A stretch of 64,000 bases of DNA from Anolis sagrei. Lineage: Eukaryota; Chordata; Lepidosauria; Squamata; Anolidae. Of the stretch, positions 43,438-55,169 are shown in pieces (the first letter of the stretch is position 1; the number at the start of each line of letters is the position of its first letter). The position numbers were made by a program, and so were the translations under genes. The stretch lies in the NCBI RefSeq assembly GCF_037176765.1, contig NC_090026.1, forward strand, positions 134,189,252 to 134,253,251. Reading direction: 5' to 3'. Under the pieces are notes generated by a model. That model saw nothing but the letters and a program-made list of their open reading frames with translations. It did not search any database and had not been told where the DNA came from.

Positions 43438-45051
43438 ATGGAGAAGAAAGCACATATATGTACTGAATGTGGAAAGAGGTTTAGGTGGCACGCACATCTG
43501 AAAATACATCAAAGGACTCACACTGGGGAGAAACCCTATAAATGCCTTGAATGTGGACAGAGCTTCACTCAGAGAGCACATCTACGTTCACATCAAAGGA
43601 CTCACACTGGGGAGAAACCCTATAACTGCCTGGTGTGTGGACAGAGCTTCACTCATAGTGGAAATCTACGTTCACATCAAAGGACTCACACTGGGGAGAA
43701 ACCCTATAACTGCCTGGTGTGTGGACAGAGCTTCACTCATAGTGGAAGTCTACGTTCACATCAAAGGATTCACACTGGGGAGAAACCCTATAAATGCCTG
43801 GCGTGTGGACAGAGCTTCACTCATAGTTCAGGTCTACGATCACATCAAAGGACGCACACTGGGGAGAAACCCTATAAATGCCTTGAATGTGGACAGAGCT
43901 TCACTCATAGTTCAGGTCTACGATCACATCAAAGGACTCACACTGGGGAGAAACCCTATAAATGCCTGGAGTGTGGACAGAGCTTCACTCATAGTGGAAG
44001 TCTACATAAACATGAAAGGATTCACACTGGGGAGAAACCGTATAAATGCCTTGAATGTGGACGGAGCTTCACTCATAGTTCAAGTCTACATAAACATCAA
44101 AGGACTCACACTGGGGAGAAGCCCTATAACTGCCTGGAGTGTGAAAAGAGTTTCGCTCGGAGGGGAACTCTACGTTCACATCAAAGGACACACACTGGAG
44201 AGAAACCCTATAACTGCCTAGAGTGTGGACAGAGCTTCACTGAGAGTGGACATCTACGTAAACATCAAAGGATTCACACTGGAGAGAAACCCTATAACTG
44301 CCTAGAGTGTGGACAGAGCTTCACTAATAGTTCAGGTCTATATTCACATCAAAGGACTCACACTGGGGAGAAACCATTTAAATGCCTGGAGTGTGGACAG
44401 ACCTTCACTCAGAGTGAAAGTCTACGTAGACATCAAAGGACTCACACTGGTGAGAAACCCTATAAATGCCTGGAGTGTGGACAGAGCTTCACGGAGAGTG
44501 GAAATCTACGTAACCATCAGAGAACTCACACAGGGGAAAAACCCTTCAAATGCCTGGAGTGTGCACAGAGCTTCACTTGTAGTTCAGTTCTACGTTCACA
44601 TCAAAGGACTCACACTGGGGAGAAACCCTTGAAATGCTTGGAGTGTGGGCAGAGTTTTGCTGAGGGTGGAAGTCTACGTAACCATCAAATAACTCATACT
44701 GGGGAGAAACCCTATAAATGCCTGGAATGTGGACAGAGCTTCACTTGGAGAGGAAGTCTACATTCACATCAAAGAACTCATACTGGGGAGAAACCCTATA
44801 AATGCCTGGAGTGTGGAAAGAGCTTCACTCAGAGTGGAAGTCTACGTAAACATCAAAGAATTCACACTGGGGAGAAACCCTATACATGCCTTGAGTGTGG
44901 AAAGAGCTTCACTCAGAGTGGAAGTCTACATAAACATCAAAGGATTCACACTGGAGAGAAACCCTATAACTGCCTGGAGTGTGAAGAGTTTCGCTCAGAG
45001 TGGAAATCTACGTTCACATCAAAGGACTCACACTGCGGAGAGACCCTATGA
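43438..45051 (+). CDS. C2H2 poly-zinc-finger protein, type B (ZNF-B1), 18 fingers
   Basis: A nuclear DNA-binding protein of 537 residues: MEKKA, 18 intact fingers of 28 residues, then a 28-residue out-of-frame end. The B-type first finger is [18 protein letters not shown] chose this ATG (aacATGg context) because it is the only start conserved in B2; in-frame ATGs at 43,402 and 43,408 would add 10-12 residues. Many fingers share helix HxS..; -1/3/6 triplets include HNS (3), HSS (4), HGS (5, 6), HSK (7, 8), EHK (10), QSR (12) and ENN (13). Finger 9 has CLECEKSF and finger 14 CLECAQSF, off the usual Gly. A 2-nt loss near 44,985 (tgtgaagagtttcgctc) shifts the frame, and two further fingers ([11 protein letters not shown] and SFTQSAHLHSH) follow unread to about 45,110. 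No KRAB exon is found. Confidence 0.9.
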   Translation: MEKKAHICTECGKRFRWHAHLKIHQRTHTGEKPYKCLECGQSFTQRAHLRSHQRTHTGEKPYNCLVCGQSFTHSGNLRSHQRTHTGEKPYNCLVCGQSFTHSGSLRSHQRIHTGEKPYKCLACGQSFTHSSGLRSHQRTHTGEKPYKCLECGQSFTHSSGLRSHQRTHTGEKPYKCLECGQSFTHSGSLHKHERIHTGEKPYKCLECGRSFTHSSSLHKHQRTHTGEKPYNCLECEKSFARRGTLRSHQRTHTGEKPYNCLECGQSFTESGHLRKHQRIHTGEKPYNCLECGQSFTNSSGLYSHQRTHTGEKPFKCLECGQTFTQSESLRRHQRTHTGEKPYKCLECGQSFTESGNLRNHQRTHTGEKPFKCLECAQSFTCSSVLRSHQRTHTGEKPLKCLECGQSFAEGGSLRNHQITHTGEKPYKCLECGQSFTWRGSLHSHQRTHTGEKPYKCLECGKSFTQSGSLRKHQRIHTGEKPYTCLECGKSFTQSGSLHKHQRIHTGEKPYNCLECEEFRSEWKSTFTSKDSHCGETL

Positions 45052-45499
45052 ATGCTTGGAGTGTGGACAGAGCTTCACTCAGAGTGCACATCTACATTCA
45101 CATAAATTACTAACGCTGGGGAGAAGCCCTATAAAGACATAGCATATAGAACCATAGCATTAAAAAGTTGGAAGAGTCCACATGGGCCATCTAATCTAAC
45201 CTTGCTGTGCTTTTATATGATTTTATGGCTTTAACTAAAATTGTTTTTGGTTAAGTATCCATGATGTTTAATACTGTTTGTATAGATGTATATTTGAAGT
45301 TATATTGCAATGCTTTTAATTTGTGATGCTTTGAGTCTCCATATAGAGAGAAAAAGTGGGACATAAATAAACATAATGATATTTATTTTTATTTATTTAT
45401 TTATCGTGTCATCAGCAACCATTGTATTACAATTCTAACAGAGCAAAACAAACACAGAGATTAAAAAGAAAAAGAAAAAAAAAGAAAGAAAAAAAAAAC

Positions 45500-45725
45500 C
45501 ACACAGATTTTGCAAATTTGGTATTTGGTTAAATGTCCTTTGACCAGTATCGGGCCACTTGGAGTGCCTCTGGGGTTGCCGCAAGAAGGTCCTCCATTGT
45601 GCATGTGGCAGGGCTCAGGGTGCATTGCAGCACGTGGTCAGTGGTTTGTTCTTCTCCGCACTCGCATGCCGAGGATTCCACCCTGTAGCCCCATTTCTTA
45701 AGATTGGCTCTGATGAGGGCCATGT
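45500..45725 (-). mobile_element. Non-LTR retrotransposon, Cys-rich C-terminal fragment
   Basis: The minus strand reads LIRANLKKWGYRVESSACEC, GEEQTTDHVLQCTLS and EALQVARYWSKDI, then an A-rich 3' end. It is the same family as 10,406-10,720. Confidence 0.55.
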
Positions 45726-45980
45726 ATAATGTATAAATATGTCAGAGGAAGTCCTAGGGAGGAGGAGGGAGCAAGCTTCCTTTCTGCTGCCCTGGAGTGG
45801 AATGCTCTGCCCCGGAGGGAGGGAGTGTGGTGGAGGCTCCTCCTTTGGAGGCTTTTCAACAGTGCCTGGATGGCCATCTATCAGGGGTGCTTTGAATGCA
45901 ATTTTCCTACTTCTTGGCAGAGTGGGATTGGACTGGATGGCCCACTAGGTCTATTCCAACTCTGTGATTCTAAGAGCTGC
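45726..45980 (+). mobile_element. CR1 LINE 3' end fragment
   Basis: Reads KYVRGSPREEEGASFLSA, then the 3' UTR (gcctggatggccatctatc, tggactggatggcccacta). It has an internal deletion and ends in ctgtgattctaag. It interrupts the conserved ZNF 3' UTR, which resumes at about 45,975. Confidence 0.75.
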
Positions 45981-46310
45981 TCTAAGAGTTTAATTCTACA
46001 TAGACCTAGAATTCACATGGGAGGGAACAGTGGCCCTTGGCCCCTGAGAGAGTGTGTGTGTCTCTAAGAATGAGCTTTCCAAACCTTCCATGTTGATGAC
46101 ACTTTTGACATGCATCCTTCTGTAACACGGTAATTCACGTTAGCAAAACAGAGGCTTAAATCAACGCCACATAAGATTTTCCAATGCATATAATATAATA
46201 ATATAGAGAGAAATGTTTCATATCATCTTTCTGTCTAAGTAATCCTTGTATAGTTTCCTCTTTCGCCGCTCCATGCGGTTCATCACAAACATCGTTACGA
46301 ATAGATTTTA
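45980..46310 (+). other. Conserved 3' UTR of ZNF-B1, distal part
   Basis: It has gacatgcatccttctgtaac, aaaacagaggcttaaatcaa, the AT-rich word and gccgctccatgcggttc. It is more diverged than the other copies, which fits B1 having an older or less constrained tail. Confidence 0.5.
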
Positions 46311-46734
46311 TTTTCTTAATTATAAACTTATCCATTTTAATGGTAATGCTTGCAACTCAATCAACACATTGAGCAAATAACCAAAGTGCTAACAGTACCT
46401 ACACTTGAGCACTCCGACACGCCACTTCTGAAGTGATTAAACCTCTCGGGATGGGTGGGTGGGTGGCCTTCCTGGCTGGTGGAAAGGGGCTGGGCTCAGG
46501 GCCCTTTGGGGGTCTCTTCCAACTCCAGTGTTGAAATGTGGGTGCGAGATCCTATTTGTCTCTGCTCTCTGGTGAGGACTCAGCAGCCGGCAGGTCCCAC
46601 ACAAACACCCAGTTGAGGAACATCCATCCCAGCAGCACAGCTCACCAGCCAAGTAAGCTATAAACAGCATTTATTGCAGTCATAAAGTCATTTACACTAT
46701 ATACAGAGTAGCGGCTTGTGTAAGCACCGGGACT

Positions 46735-47545
46735 GTGGTGAAGTATAAATTTTTAACCTGCAGTTATGTATAATTATAGATGTTATGTATAATTATAGAC
46801 AGACGTTTAAAGGGTAAGTATTTAAAGTTGCATAACCAAGGGAAATGGCAGCCAGCTCAGCTTATGTTGAACTGGGTTACCATGGAAACAGGGGCGGAGC
46901 CAACTGCCACTTGGCAGGATAACCATTTTAAATGGTTAGTCTGTAGTCAGAGAGCTACAGGAGAAGACTGATTCTCTAGGAGAAAGGGTGGGGTGCAGCT
47001 CATCTTCTGAGGAGGAACTTTAAGATATAAATGGGGTTTGTTTCAATGGGTCTTTGCAGAAGGCAAAGTGTCTCTTTTTGGGGTGTGAATCTTTCTTCCT
47101 GCCACAATTCTCGAGCTTGGGTCCTTGGACTACAGATTCCTGTGTTCCCGTGTTCCGGTGTTTTCCTCTTGTGATTCCGTGAATGATGGCTTCGACTCTA
47201 CCACTTTTGACTCCGGACCATTTTGGACAACGCTTTTTTACCTCTTGGACTTATTCATCTTGCTTGCATCGTGCTATGACTTTGGACCGGTTTTGGGCTC
47301 TATTTTTGCCTTTACCTGATGTGCTTTTGAACATTCTTTGGACTTTGTGAGTTTAAAGAGGATTGCTTCACATTTCAATTAAACCGGATTATACGCCAGG
47401 ATAATCTGGGTTATATTTTAGTTGCTTATTTCACGTTTTTGATACCAATTCTTTGGTTGAACTTGAGGCACTGAAGTAAGTGTTTCTAAGACTCTTTTGT
47501 GAACAATAAAACTGTGTTTAGACCTTGCATCCTGTGTTTGGCTTT
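46735..47545 (+). mobile_element. LTR-like remnant
   Basis: About 800 bp with a TATA-like word (aagatataaatgg, about 47,021) and, about 480 bp on, a polyadenylation word AATAAA (about 47,506). It has no coding frame and is absent from unit 2. The arrangement suggests a solo LTR, but I could not define both ends and the family is unknown. Confidence 0.35.
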
Positions 47546-47566
47546 TCTGAGGCTTCTGGGTCTTGA

Positions 47567-48030
47567 CTGTGGTGCAGCTATCTGAGTGTCAGCTGTATTA
47601 AGATGACTTCTGACCACAAGGTGATGAGTTCGAAGCCAGCCTGGGTCAGAGTGAGCTTCCGACCAATTGTGTAGCTTGTTGTCAACCTTTGCAACCCGAA
47701 AGACAGTTGCATCTGTCAAGTAGGAAAATTAGGTACCACCTATGTGTGGGGAGGCTAATTTAACTGATTTACGAGGCCATAAAAAAGACTCCGGCAAAGC
47801 ACTCCAGCAAAAGCATGCAGGGAATGTGGAACTACTTCATCGGTGTCGTAGATGGACGATGAAAGCGACAGCTCCCCTGGCGGCCAGAAAAGTTAAAGAG
47901 CCTCTGACTGTCTATATCTGTTGTGTGTCTTTGGCATTGAATGTCTGCCATATATGTGTACATTGTAATCCGCCCTGAGTCCCCTGCGGGGTGCGGAGAA
48001 GGGCGGAATATAAATACTGTCAATAAATAA
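47567..48030 (+). mobile_element. tRNA-derived SINE (long type), second copy
   Basis: The head tgtggtgcagctatctgag has B-box gagttcgaagccagcc, the body shares catctgtcaagtaggaaaat and gagggatggacgatgaaagc-like words with the copy at 1,255-1,718, and the tail is cgccctgagtcccctgcgg with TAAATAAA. Confidence 0.75.
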
Positions 48031-48299
48031 ATAAGTAATAAGCCCATCAATCACACAGCTCCGGTCAGTAAGCCCATTCCGTTCAGTAATGGCGACCATG
48101 ACTACACTTATAAGTAAAACACGCCCAGTCTAAATTCCGAAGTCATGGCCAAATGTCCATTTACATCAGAGGAAGCAGGAAACATTAGCAATGTACCTCT
48201 CTAGGAACTGGCCACTCCCTCTGTAGCCTTAACTCCATCCTTGCTGGATGGTTTTGCAAATATACACACGGTTAGCTTTAAACTCACAACTGAAAATTC

Positions 48300-49290
48300 A
48301 CATTTTACACACAGTTCGAACAGTATAGACTGCCTGGGAGTCTCCTCTGGAGGTTTTTGAGCTGAGGTCATTGGAAGGCTGTCTGTTGGGAGGGCTTTGA
48401 CTGTGCCTTCCTGCCTGGGTGAAGGGGTTGGACTGGATGCCCTTTGAGAGGGGGGGTCTTTTCCAGAGGGGGAGAGCCATTTTTCATGCGATGTACATGT
48501 GGACTGCAGCCGACACACTCGTGTGTCATGTCACACACTTTGGAAGACTCTGATCTAAGACATACAAAGGCAATGCTTGTAAATGGTGAAAAATCTGACC
48601 ACAACATTGGGATATTTTAAATAATATTGTGGTTCCTTTGCAAAAAGGCAGCAAACATTGGACTGCGGTGCATGTGATGCCGAACGAAAATGGTTAAGGC
48701 TCCGTTTACAAAGAGAGCAGAGTCTTGTTTCATAGGAATGCTGGAAACAAAATTGGGAAGATGCCGAGAATGTCTGAGAACGGCCGCAAGCCTTGTTGAT
48801 CCCCAGAGGCGGGAGGAAGCCGTCATCCCCGCAAGGCGATTGGCCGACGGAGATCGACAAAGGATCAGAGATGGACAAACGGCACTCTGCCGAGTCAAGG
48901 GAACTCTTGGACCAATTTCAGGGAAGACTGGGACTTCTTTATCATCATTTCACAACAACAGCAACGAGAACGGGCAAATACCAGCTGTCGGATGTATGAA
49001 TCGGAAGAGTGTTGCCAGGCGCAGAAGTGTCCTTCCATAGGATTGTCTAAGGGAGGAGAATAATAATCGGGGACAGCACTGACTTTATGAGAGGTCTTAG
49101 CCTTAGACCCAGGTCTGTTTGCTCATTTGTTAGTGTACCTTGTGTGTCTCTATAGGAGTGTTTCAGTGGCGTGTGGCTTTTCTGGTTTTATTTTTGTAGT
49201 TGTGGCAGACACTCAATGAACTGTATGGTTTTAGCATTCTGTATTGTAAACTTACCATGTTTCTCTTTTTCTTAATAAAACACATGTTTA
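48300..49290 (+). repeat. Recurrent unclassified block, copy 2 (after B1)
   Basis: Starts with the same CR1-like scraps and tttttcatgcgatgtacatg, and continues with gtttggaag-type, ggttaagg and ctttatcatcatttcacaac stretches to tagttgtggcagacac and an AATAAA near 49,275. It is clearly more diverged than copies 1, 3 and 4 and has a different reading frame of about 117 codons (48,690-49,040). Confidence 0.55.
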
Positions 49291-49399
49291 TGAAAAGGAG
49301 ATTCGGAAGGGTCGAAACCTTACACGGGAAAGGCAGGTAGGGCTGGGGTCCCTTTGGATATCCTTTCCCCTCTTTTTATGTCAGTCTCATCCCTCTGGG

Positions 49400-50620
49400 T
49401 TGGAGTCTTATGCTTCAGTTAGTCAAAATATTGATGGGTTACATACCTGTGACCATCTTTCTTTCTTCAAGTGGTGCTCTGTGAATTCACAAATATGGAG
49501 TTACTGCGTCTGTGCAGGAATCAACGGAAACTTCTCAAGCCCTATTTTTGAATTCTGGCGGTATGCCCGCCCACTCCTCCTAAGGGTATAAAGGGCCCCC
49601 TGGCCGTACGCTCCCCAGTTCGTTCGCCGCAGAGGCAGCGAGAAAGGGGGAGGTTTGCATGAGAGGGGAGGAACGGGCGGGTTCGTGTGACTTCACAGAC
49701 CACCACTCGAAGAAAGATGGTCCCAGGTATGCAACCCACCATTTTTCTTTGTGGTGTCTGTGAATACACACATGGAGACTAGCAAGCTGAGACAGGAAAC
49801 ATGCAAACTGGCACCAGAGCCACAAGGAAGCGATCTTTCCCATGTGTAGGAAGAGAAAAACTCCAGTAGGAGTAGGTGTCGGTAAGTAGACCTTTAGATG
49901 AAGCAATTCGATATGTGGGAACCTATACAAGGTCCCGACAAAAACCCAGGCTCAATGATAGAGGCATAATGCGGACGGCGTAGAAGGCTGGCGCAAAGAA
50001 TATGCACGAAAGACCATAGATAATAGCACCATGGCTTGGGTCACCTTAAGTTTGTAAGACATCTGAAGACACGGAGAGGGAAAAACCTCTATTTTACTCT
50101 CTGTGCCTTACTTATTTAATTTTTTAAAAGAAAAAACAATAAACCTACATTGAAGCCAAAGGCTGAGAGTGCGTATAATTTGAGTTATTATTGTTATCAT
50201 TTTGTGTCGATGCACCTGAGCTATCGGGTCAGGCAAACAAGGGGGGGGGGAGAGATGTCTCTAATGTAATGTCCGAATAAGACCTCGAGTTCAGCCAACA
50301 TAGCTGGGTGAAAGAGGCACCCTAGACACGGTATCGAGTAGAAGACCAAGGCGTAGGGCCGATGGTATTGGGAGACCCGCCACGGGAATAGATCGAGGCA
50401 AGGTCGGGGACAGGCTGGCTGGAAGGAAAGTTGTATGGGCCACACAATTCAGTGGGGGGAAAGCAAGATGGTATTAGCTGTGACAGCCTGTTTTGGCATA
50501 GGGTAGAAACAATCCCCGGGCTCTTTCTGTCCGTCTCTCTCTCTCTCTCTTTTTATTATTAAGCCTAATGGTATAGAAAGTGGTGCCCGCCTAACATACC
50601 TGAACCGAAGCCGCTTCCGT
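49400..50620 (+). mobile_element. LTR-retroelement remnant with inverted-repeat promoter
   Basis: Contains facing arms of about 50-60 bp (49,430-49,491 and 49,685-49,742; core gaccatctttctt and gtggt) around a TATA word (gggtataaagggc, about 49,586). Further on come an AATAAA (about 50,138), a CT run and tggtgcccgcc, which resembles a primer-binding site. The layout fits an LTR of about 1.1 kb followed by leader sequence. The family is uncertain. It is a fossil without a readable protein. Confidence 0.4.
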
Positions 50621-50980
50621 CATGGTGAGGAAGATAGCTGGAAAGGGAGCCAGAAAGAGAAAGGCCTGGCTGGTTGAGGTAAATTGGTATCACCTTCGAG
50701 AGGGAGGTCATGGCGATCCCGAGGAGAGCTCGACCCCGACGAATAACGAACTAAGGTCATGCCAAATACCATTCAAAAAGAAAGAGTCCTCACCCTGGAA
50801 AATCCCTTGGATTCTCAAGTGCAGATGGACTTCCGGGCGGCATCCCTCTCTCCCTCCTTCTATTTTGTGTGGATACTTTAAGGAAAATTTCTCTGAATAT
50901 TTATACAAATTCTTTTATGAATATTTCTTCAATTCCTTTTTGAATACTTCTACAAATATTTCTCAGATATTTTAATAATT
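50620..50980. other. Unassigned sequence and AT-rich minisatellite
   Basis: Positions 50,620-50,870 may be the internal part of the preceding retroelement. From 50,890 a gaatattt-type minisatellite like that at 34.0 kb runs to the Penelope-like fragment. Confidence 0.35.
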
Positions 50981-50981
50981 G

Positions 50982-51440
50982 GGTTGTTGTAGGTTTTTTC
51001 GGGCTGTATGGCCATGGTCTAGAGGCATTCTCTCCTGACGTTTCGCCTGCATCTATGGCAAGCATCCTCAGAGGTAGTGAGGTCTGTTGCAACTAGGAAA
51101 AAGGGTTTATATATCTGTGGAATGATGACCAGGGTGAGACAAAGGACTCTTGTCTGCTGGAGCTAGGTGGGAATGTTTCAACTGACCGCCTTGATTAGCA
51201 TACAATGGCCTGGCTGCGCCTGGGGGAATCTTTTGTTGAGAGGTGATTAGATGTGCCTGATTGTTTCCTCTCTGTTGTTTTGCTGTTGCAGTTTGAGAGT
51301 TTTTTAATACTGGGAGCCAGATTGTGTTCATTTCCATGGTTCCCTCCTTTCTGTTGAAATTGTCCACATGCTCCTTGTGTATTTCAATGGCTTCTCTTTG
51401 TAGCCTGACACGGTGGTTGTGAGAGTGGTCCAGCATTTCT
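50982..51440 (-). mobile_element. Penelope-like element remnant, 3' part
   Basis: The minus strand reads REAIEIHKEHVDNFNRKEG, then NTIWLPVLKN, and the 3' UTR ends at gcccgaaaaaacctacaac. It stops within a base or two of the start of the CpG promoter block at 51,441, so it marks the left edge of the second duplication unit. Confidence 0.6.
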
Positions 51441-52361
51441 GAGGAGGCCTGCCGCCATTGGGGTGGGCGGAACGTCAGGAGAGAGTGCTTCTAGGACATT
51501 CTTGGAGGGTTAGATAGAGGCAATGTGGGGAGCGGGTGGAGGGAGAGTGGCAGGCCCGTAGCCAGGATTTCATTTCGGGGGGGGGGGGGCTGAATTTTTT
51601 TCAGGGGGGAGTTTCGGGGGGGGGGGTTGATTCTGAGTGAAAGAGGGTCTAGCCTAGCAAACCTTTTGTATCGTGACCCCAATAAGACCCCCTCCATGCA
51701 TATGGGAGATATGGAGCATGGTGATCAGATCATGATAGGAACAAACATCACAGTTTAAATAAGGCACCAGGAAGGCCTTCTCGCAGACCACCATGAGGAT
51801 TTCGGGGGGGGGGGGGCTGAAGCCCCTCAAGCCCCCCCCCCCCGGCTACATGCCTGGAGAGGGGGTTGGACTTCCTGGGCGTGGGGGGCTGCTGCGGGGC
51901 GCCTTCCGCCCTGGACATTCATCGGTAGCCACGTTGCCCCGCGGAACTCCCCGCCGCAGTGTTCTCCCTGCTCCTTGGCGCGCTCTGCGAGAGGGTCCCG
52001 CGGCGTTGGGGTTCTCCCTCCGGCCTGGGCCACCTCCCTCCCTCCCTGCCTCCCTGCCTCCCTCCGTCCGTGTGTGTGGTCTCCCCTTTCTCTCTCTCCC
52101 TCTCCTCAGAGGGAGGCCGCCATCTTCTCCCCTTCTTCTTCTTCCTGTGCTCCCGTCAATCAAGGGTGCATGGCGGCGAGCGGGCAGCCAATGGGGTTCT
52201 TCGGTGGGCGGGGCGGCACGGGCTGGGCCAATGGGAGGGCGGAGGAGGCGGGGCTTCTTCTCGGGGGCCTCAGCACAGCCTCTCCCGCCGCCAAAGCCAA
52301 AGCCGCCATTGTTCCCTGAGGCGAGGAAGACCCGGATGGAGAGAGACGGAGAGAGGGAGAG
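51441..52361 (+). promoter_or_regulatory. CpG promoter and first exon of the A4 unit
   Basis: A copy of 31,426-32,002, but split by an insert of about 330 bp (51,545-51,880) rich in G and C runs. It keeps the YY1-type GCCGCCATCTT (52,116-52,126), the CCAAT boxes (cagccaatggg about 52,187, ggccaatggga about 52,228) and the GC boxes. The first exon probably ends at 52,361 with GAGAG/GTGAGC, and the ATG at 52,336 reads MERDGERE to the donor. As in the other unit, it would be a short upstream ORF. It is the likely promoter of ZNF-A4, 4.5 kb downstream. Confidence 0.65.
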
Positions 52362-52913
52362 GTGAGCCCGTCGTAGTAGTAGTAGTAGGCCTCGCTCGCT
52401 GAGGGCGGCCCAGCCCGGCCCTCCTCCTCCTCCCCCGGGCTCCCTTCGGACCCCGGCTCCCCCTTCCCGCCCTCTTCAGCGCCTGAGGGGAAAGGAAAGG
52501 GCCTGAGGAGGCCTGGAAGGAGGAAAGAAGGAAGGAAGGCCCAAGTAGGCCCCGGCCTGGCACCCTCCTGGCCTCCCCCAAGGAAGGAAGGAAGGAAGGC
52601 TCTCCTGGCCTGCTGGCCGGGAGTTTTCCGTGGGGCTCCAGAAGGGTTTCACCCGCATCTCAGGCATCCCTCGGAGGTGGGGGGTGGGGGCAGTCCTATC
52701 CCCGTGGAGTGGTGTGTCCCGGGTGGGAGGGAGGGAGGAGGAGGCGCTCGTGCCTGCGGGAGGCCAGCAGCATGGGGAGTGTTGTTGCCGTGATCCCTCT
52801 TGAGGCGAAGCCCTGAACAGCCTCGCAGCTTCAAGGCCTGGCTTCCCCCGCCCTCCTCGGCCCCATTCCCCCCCCCCCCCCCCAAACCACCCTCTCCATC
52901 TCTCTCTCCCCAT

Positions 52914-53133
52914 GTCGCCTCTGGTGTGAGAGAATTGGCCGTCTGCCAATTGGGGATGTTGCCCAGGGGACACTGGATGATTTGATGTTTTTATGATCCT
53001 TGTGGGAGGCTTCTCTCATGCCCCCTTGGCATGAGGAGCTGGAGCTGACAGAGGGAGCTCATCTGTGCTCTCCCCGGATTCGAACCTGCGACTTGTCGGT
53101 CTTCAGTCCTGCCGGCACAGGGCTCACCGGGGT
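52914..53133 (-). mobile_element. Sauria-type tRNA SINE, second-unit copy
   Basis: The minus strand has gttcgaatccggggagagc, gacaagtcgc and aacatcaaatcatccagtg; part of the tRNA head and the very 3' end are missing. It occupies the same position as the SINE at 32,708-32,963. Confidence 0.75.
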
Positions 53134-53139
53134 ATTCTT

Positions 53140-53437
53140 ATGTTTTATTTCCTTTATAATGTTGTTGTTGGTGTCTTGATTTCATTTATTGTATTGCGTC
53201 GTTGGGTTTGGCCTCATGTAAGCCACCCCGAGTCCCCTTCAGGGAGATGGATGGTGGCGGGGGAGGAATAAAGATTATTATTATTATTATTATTATTAGA
53301 AACCCCACAAGAGGAGTCCACAGCAGACACTCTTCTGGCTGTTGTATTGGGTCACACCTCGGACCCTTCCCAAGTGCCTAGGACTGTGTGATGTATCGGT
53401 GAATGATGCGTGCAGATTCCAGTCAGGTGGCCTTCCT
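53140..53437. mobile_element. L2-type tail (+) and R4-like 3' fragment (-)
   Basis: The L2 tail with (ATT)n (53,140-53,297) is followed by the antisense R4/Dong-like 3' end (ccacagcagacactcttctg, cctaggactgtgtgatgtat), which is cut at 53,437 by the Penelope-like piece. The first unit keeps about 600 bp more of the R4-like element. Confidence 0.6.
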
Positions 53438-54143
53438 TGAATCATGGAACATGAAAGGCACGGCAGACGACTTCAACCAGAGAAGTCAGCCATAGCAGAG
53501 CACCTGATGAACCAGCCTGGACACAGCATATTATTTGAGAACACGGAAATGCTGGACCACTCTCACAACCACCAGGTCAGGCGACACAGAGAAGCCATTG
53601 AAATCCACAAGAAGCATGTGGACAATTTCAACAGAAAGGAAGAGACCATGAAAATGAACACAATCTGGCTACCAATATTAAAAAAAACTCTAAAATTACA
53701 ACAGCAAAGCAACAGAGAGGAAACAGCCAGGCACATCTTAACACCTCTCAGCAAGAGATTTTCCCAGGCTCAGCCAGGCCTTCAAATGCTAATGAAGGTG
53801 GTCAGTTGAAACATTCACACCTAGCTCCCGCAGAGAAGAGCTCTTTGCCCCACCCCAGCCATTCCACAGATATATAAACCCATTATCCTAATTCCAACAG
53901 ACCTCACTACCTCTGAGGATGCTTGCCATAGATGCAGGCAAAACGTCAGGAGAACTGCCTCTAGAACAGTGGTTCTCAACCTGGGGTCCCCAGATGTTTT
54001 TGGCCTACAACTCCCAGAAATCCCAGCCAGTTTACCAACTGTTAGGATTTCTGGGAGTTGAAGGCCAAAAACATCTAGGGACCCCAGGTTGAGAACTGCT
54101 CTAGAACATGGCTCTATAGCCCGAAAAAACCCACAAGAACCAA
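53438..54143 (+). mobile_element. Penelope-like element remnant with hAT MITE insert
   Basis: The plus strand reads HLMNQPGHSILFENTEMLDH, REAIEIHKKHVDNFNRK and NTIWLPILKK, then the 3' UTR. A MITE at 53,967-54,098 interrupts the 3' UTR. Unit 1 lacks this element, so it came in after the duplication or was lost there. Confidence 0.6.
53967..54098. mobile_element. hAT-type MITE with perfect 8-bp target duplication
   Basis: A 132-bp palindrome with ends cagtggttctcaacc and ggttgagaactg. The target repeat ctctagaa is identical on both sides (53,959-53,966 and 54,099-54,106), and the uninterrupted site tctagaacatgg is seen in the sister Penelope-like copies. Confidence 0.85.
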
Positions 54144-54529
54144 ATAATCTTAATGTTAGATACCTTTTTGCAGAGAAGGCTGAAGACCTAGCAAAACTAC
54201 AATTCCCGCAATTCCGTATGGCTATTTATGTGTACATGTTCCTACATATGCACAGTAACACCTCCCTCTCTATGGGGTACCCATTCCTGGCTGAGCTGCA
54301 AGGCCCTGACACCTCAGAAACCCCCAACTGCCCTGAAATGGCCCGGCTTCTGGTCCCAGGGGCCATAGAGTTCCTCTGGAGGACCTGGCCGATCCCTAGA
54401 GAGGCCGCCATGAGTAGGCCCATAGCAAGCTGGCACGTGGCACCTGTCAGTTGATGACAGTTTCCTAGAATCCTAGAGTTGGAAGAGACCTCGTGGGCCA
54501 TCCAGTCCAACCCCACTCAGCCAAGAACT

Positions 54530-54965
54530 TTAAATAACATTAACTTGCTGCTAAATCACTTAAAGTGTTCGGTAACGTAAATGTATTTTTAGAAGACAGA
54601 ATCTGGGTTCACAGACACAACGACCGTAATAGTAATAGTGACAGGACCTCAAAATCGAACTGCAAAGGCTCTGGCATCAACCAGTCCAGACGGTCCCAGT
54701 GGGGACGGGCACACTGGGTGCTGTGCCAAAAGATCTCAGCCGGCATTTGAGAACGATAAACGTTGACAGAATCACGATCCATCAACTGCAAAAGGCCTCC
54801 TGACTTGGATCTGTGCGCATCATTCGAAAATACAACACACAGTCCTTAACGCCTGGGAAGTGTTCGACTTGTGATTTTGTGACACGAAATCCAGCATAGA
54901 AATCTCGTTTGCTGTGAAATATTGTGTGTTTGTGTCATAATAATAATAATAACAACAACAATAAT
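54530..54965 (+). mobile_element. R4/Dong-like LINE 3' end with (TAA)-type tail
   Basis: Same piece as 35,715-36,160: RIWVHRHNDRN in one frame, and VPVGTGTLGAVPKDLSRHLR in the coding frame, a short 3' UTR and a taataataacaacaacaat tail. Confidence 0.6.
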
Positions 54966-55169
54966 AGAATGAATAGCAAAGACGAGTATTCAGTGCGGCC
55001 CTCTGGGGAGGCCCTGCTCTCGGTGCCCAGCGCAGAGAACCAGAGAAGACCAGGCGGAGCTGCAGATATTTATGGGAAAGGTTTCAGGTTGGGGTGAGAA
55101 GCCCCAGCAGATCAGGCCACGGGGGGGGGGGGGGGGGAGGAAGGGTCTGTTCCTCCCCATTTCCTGCCT

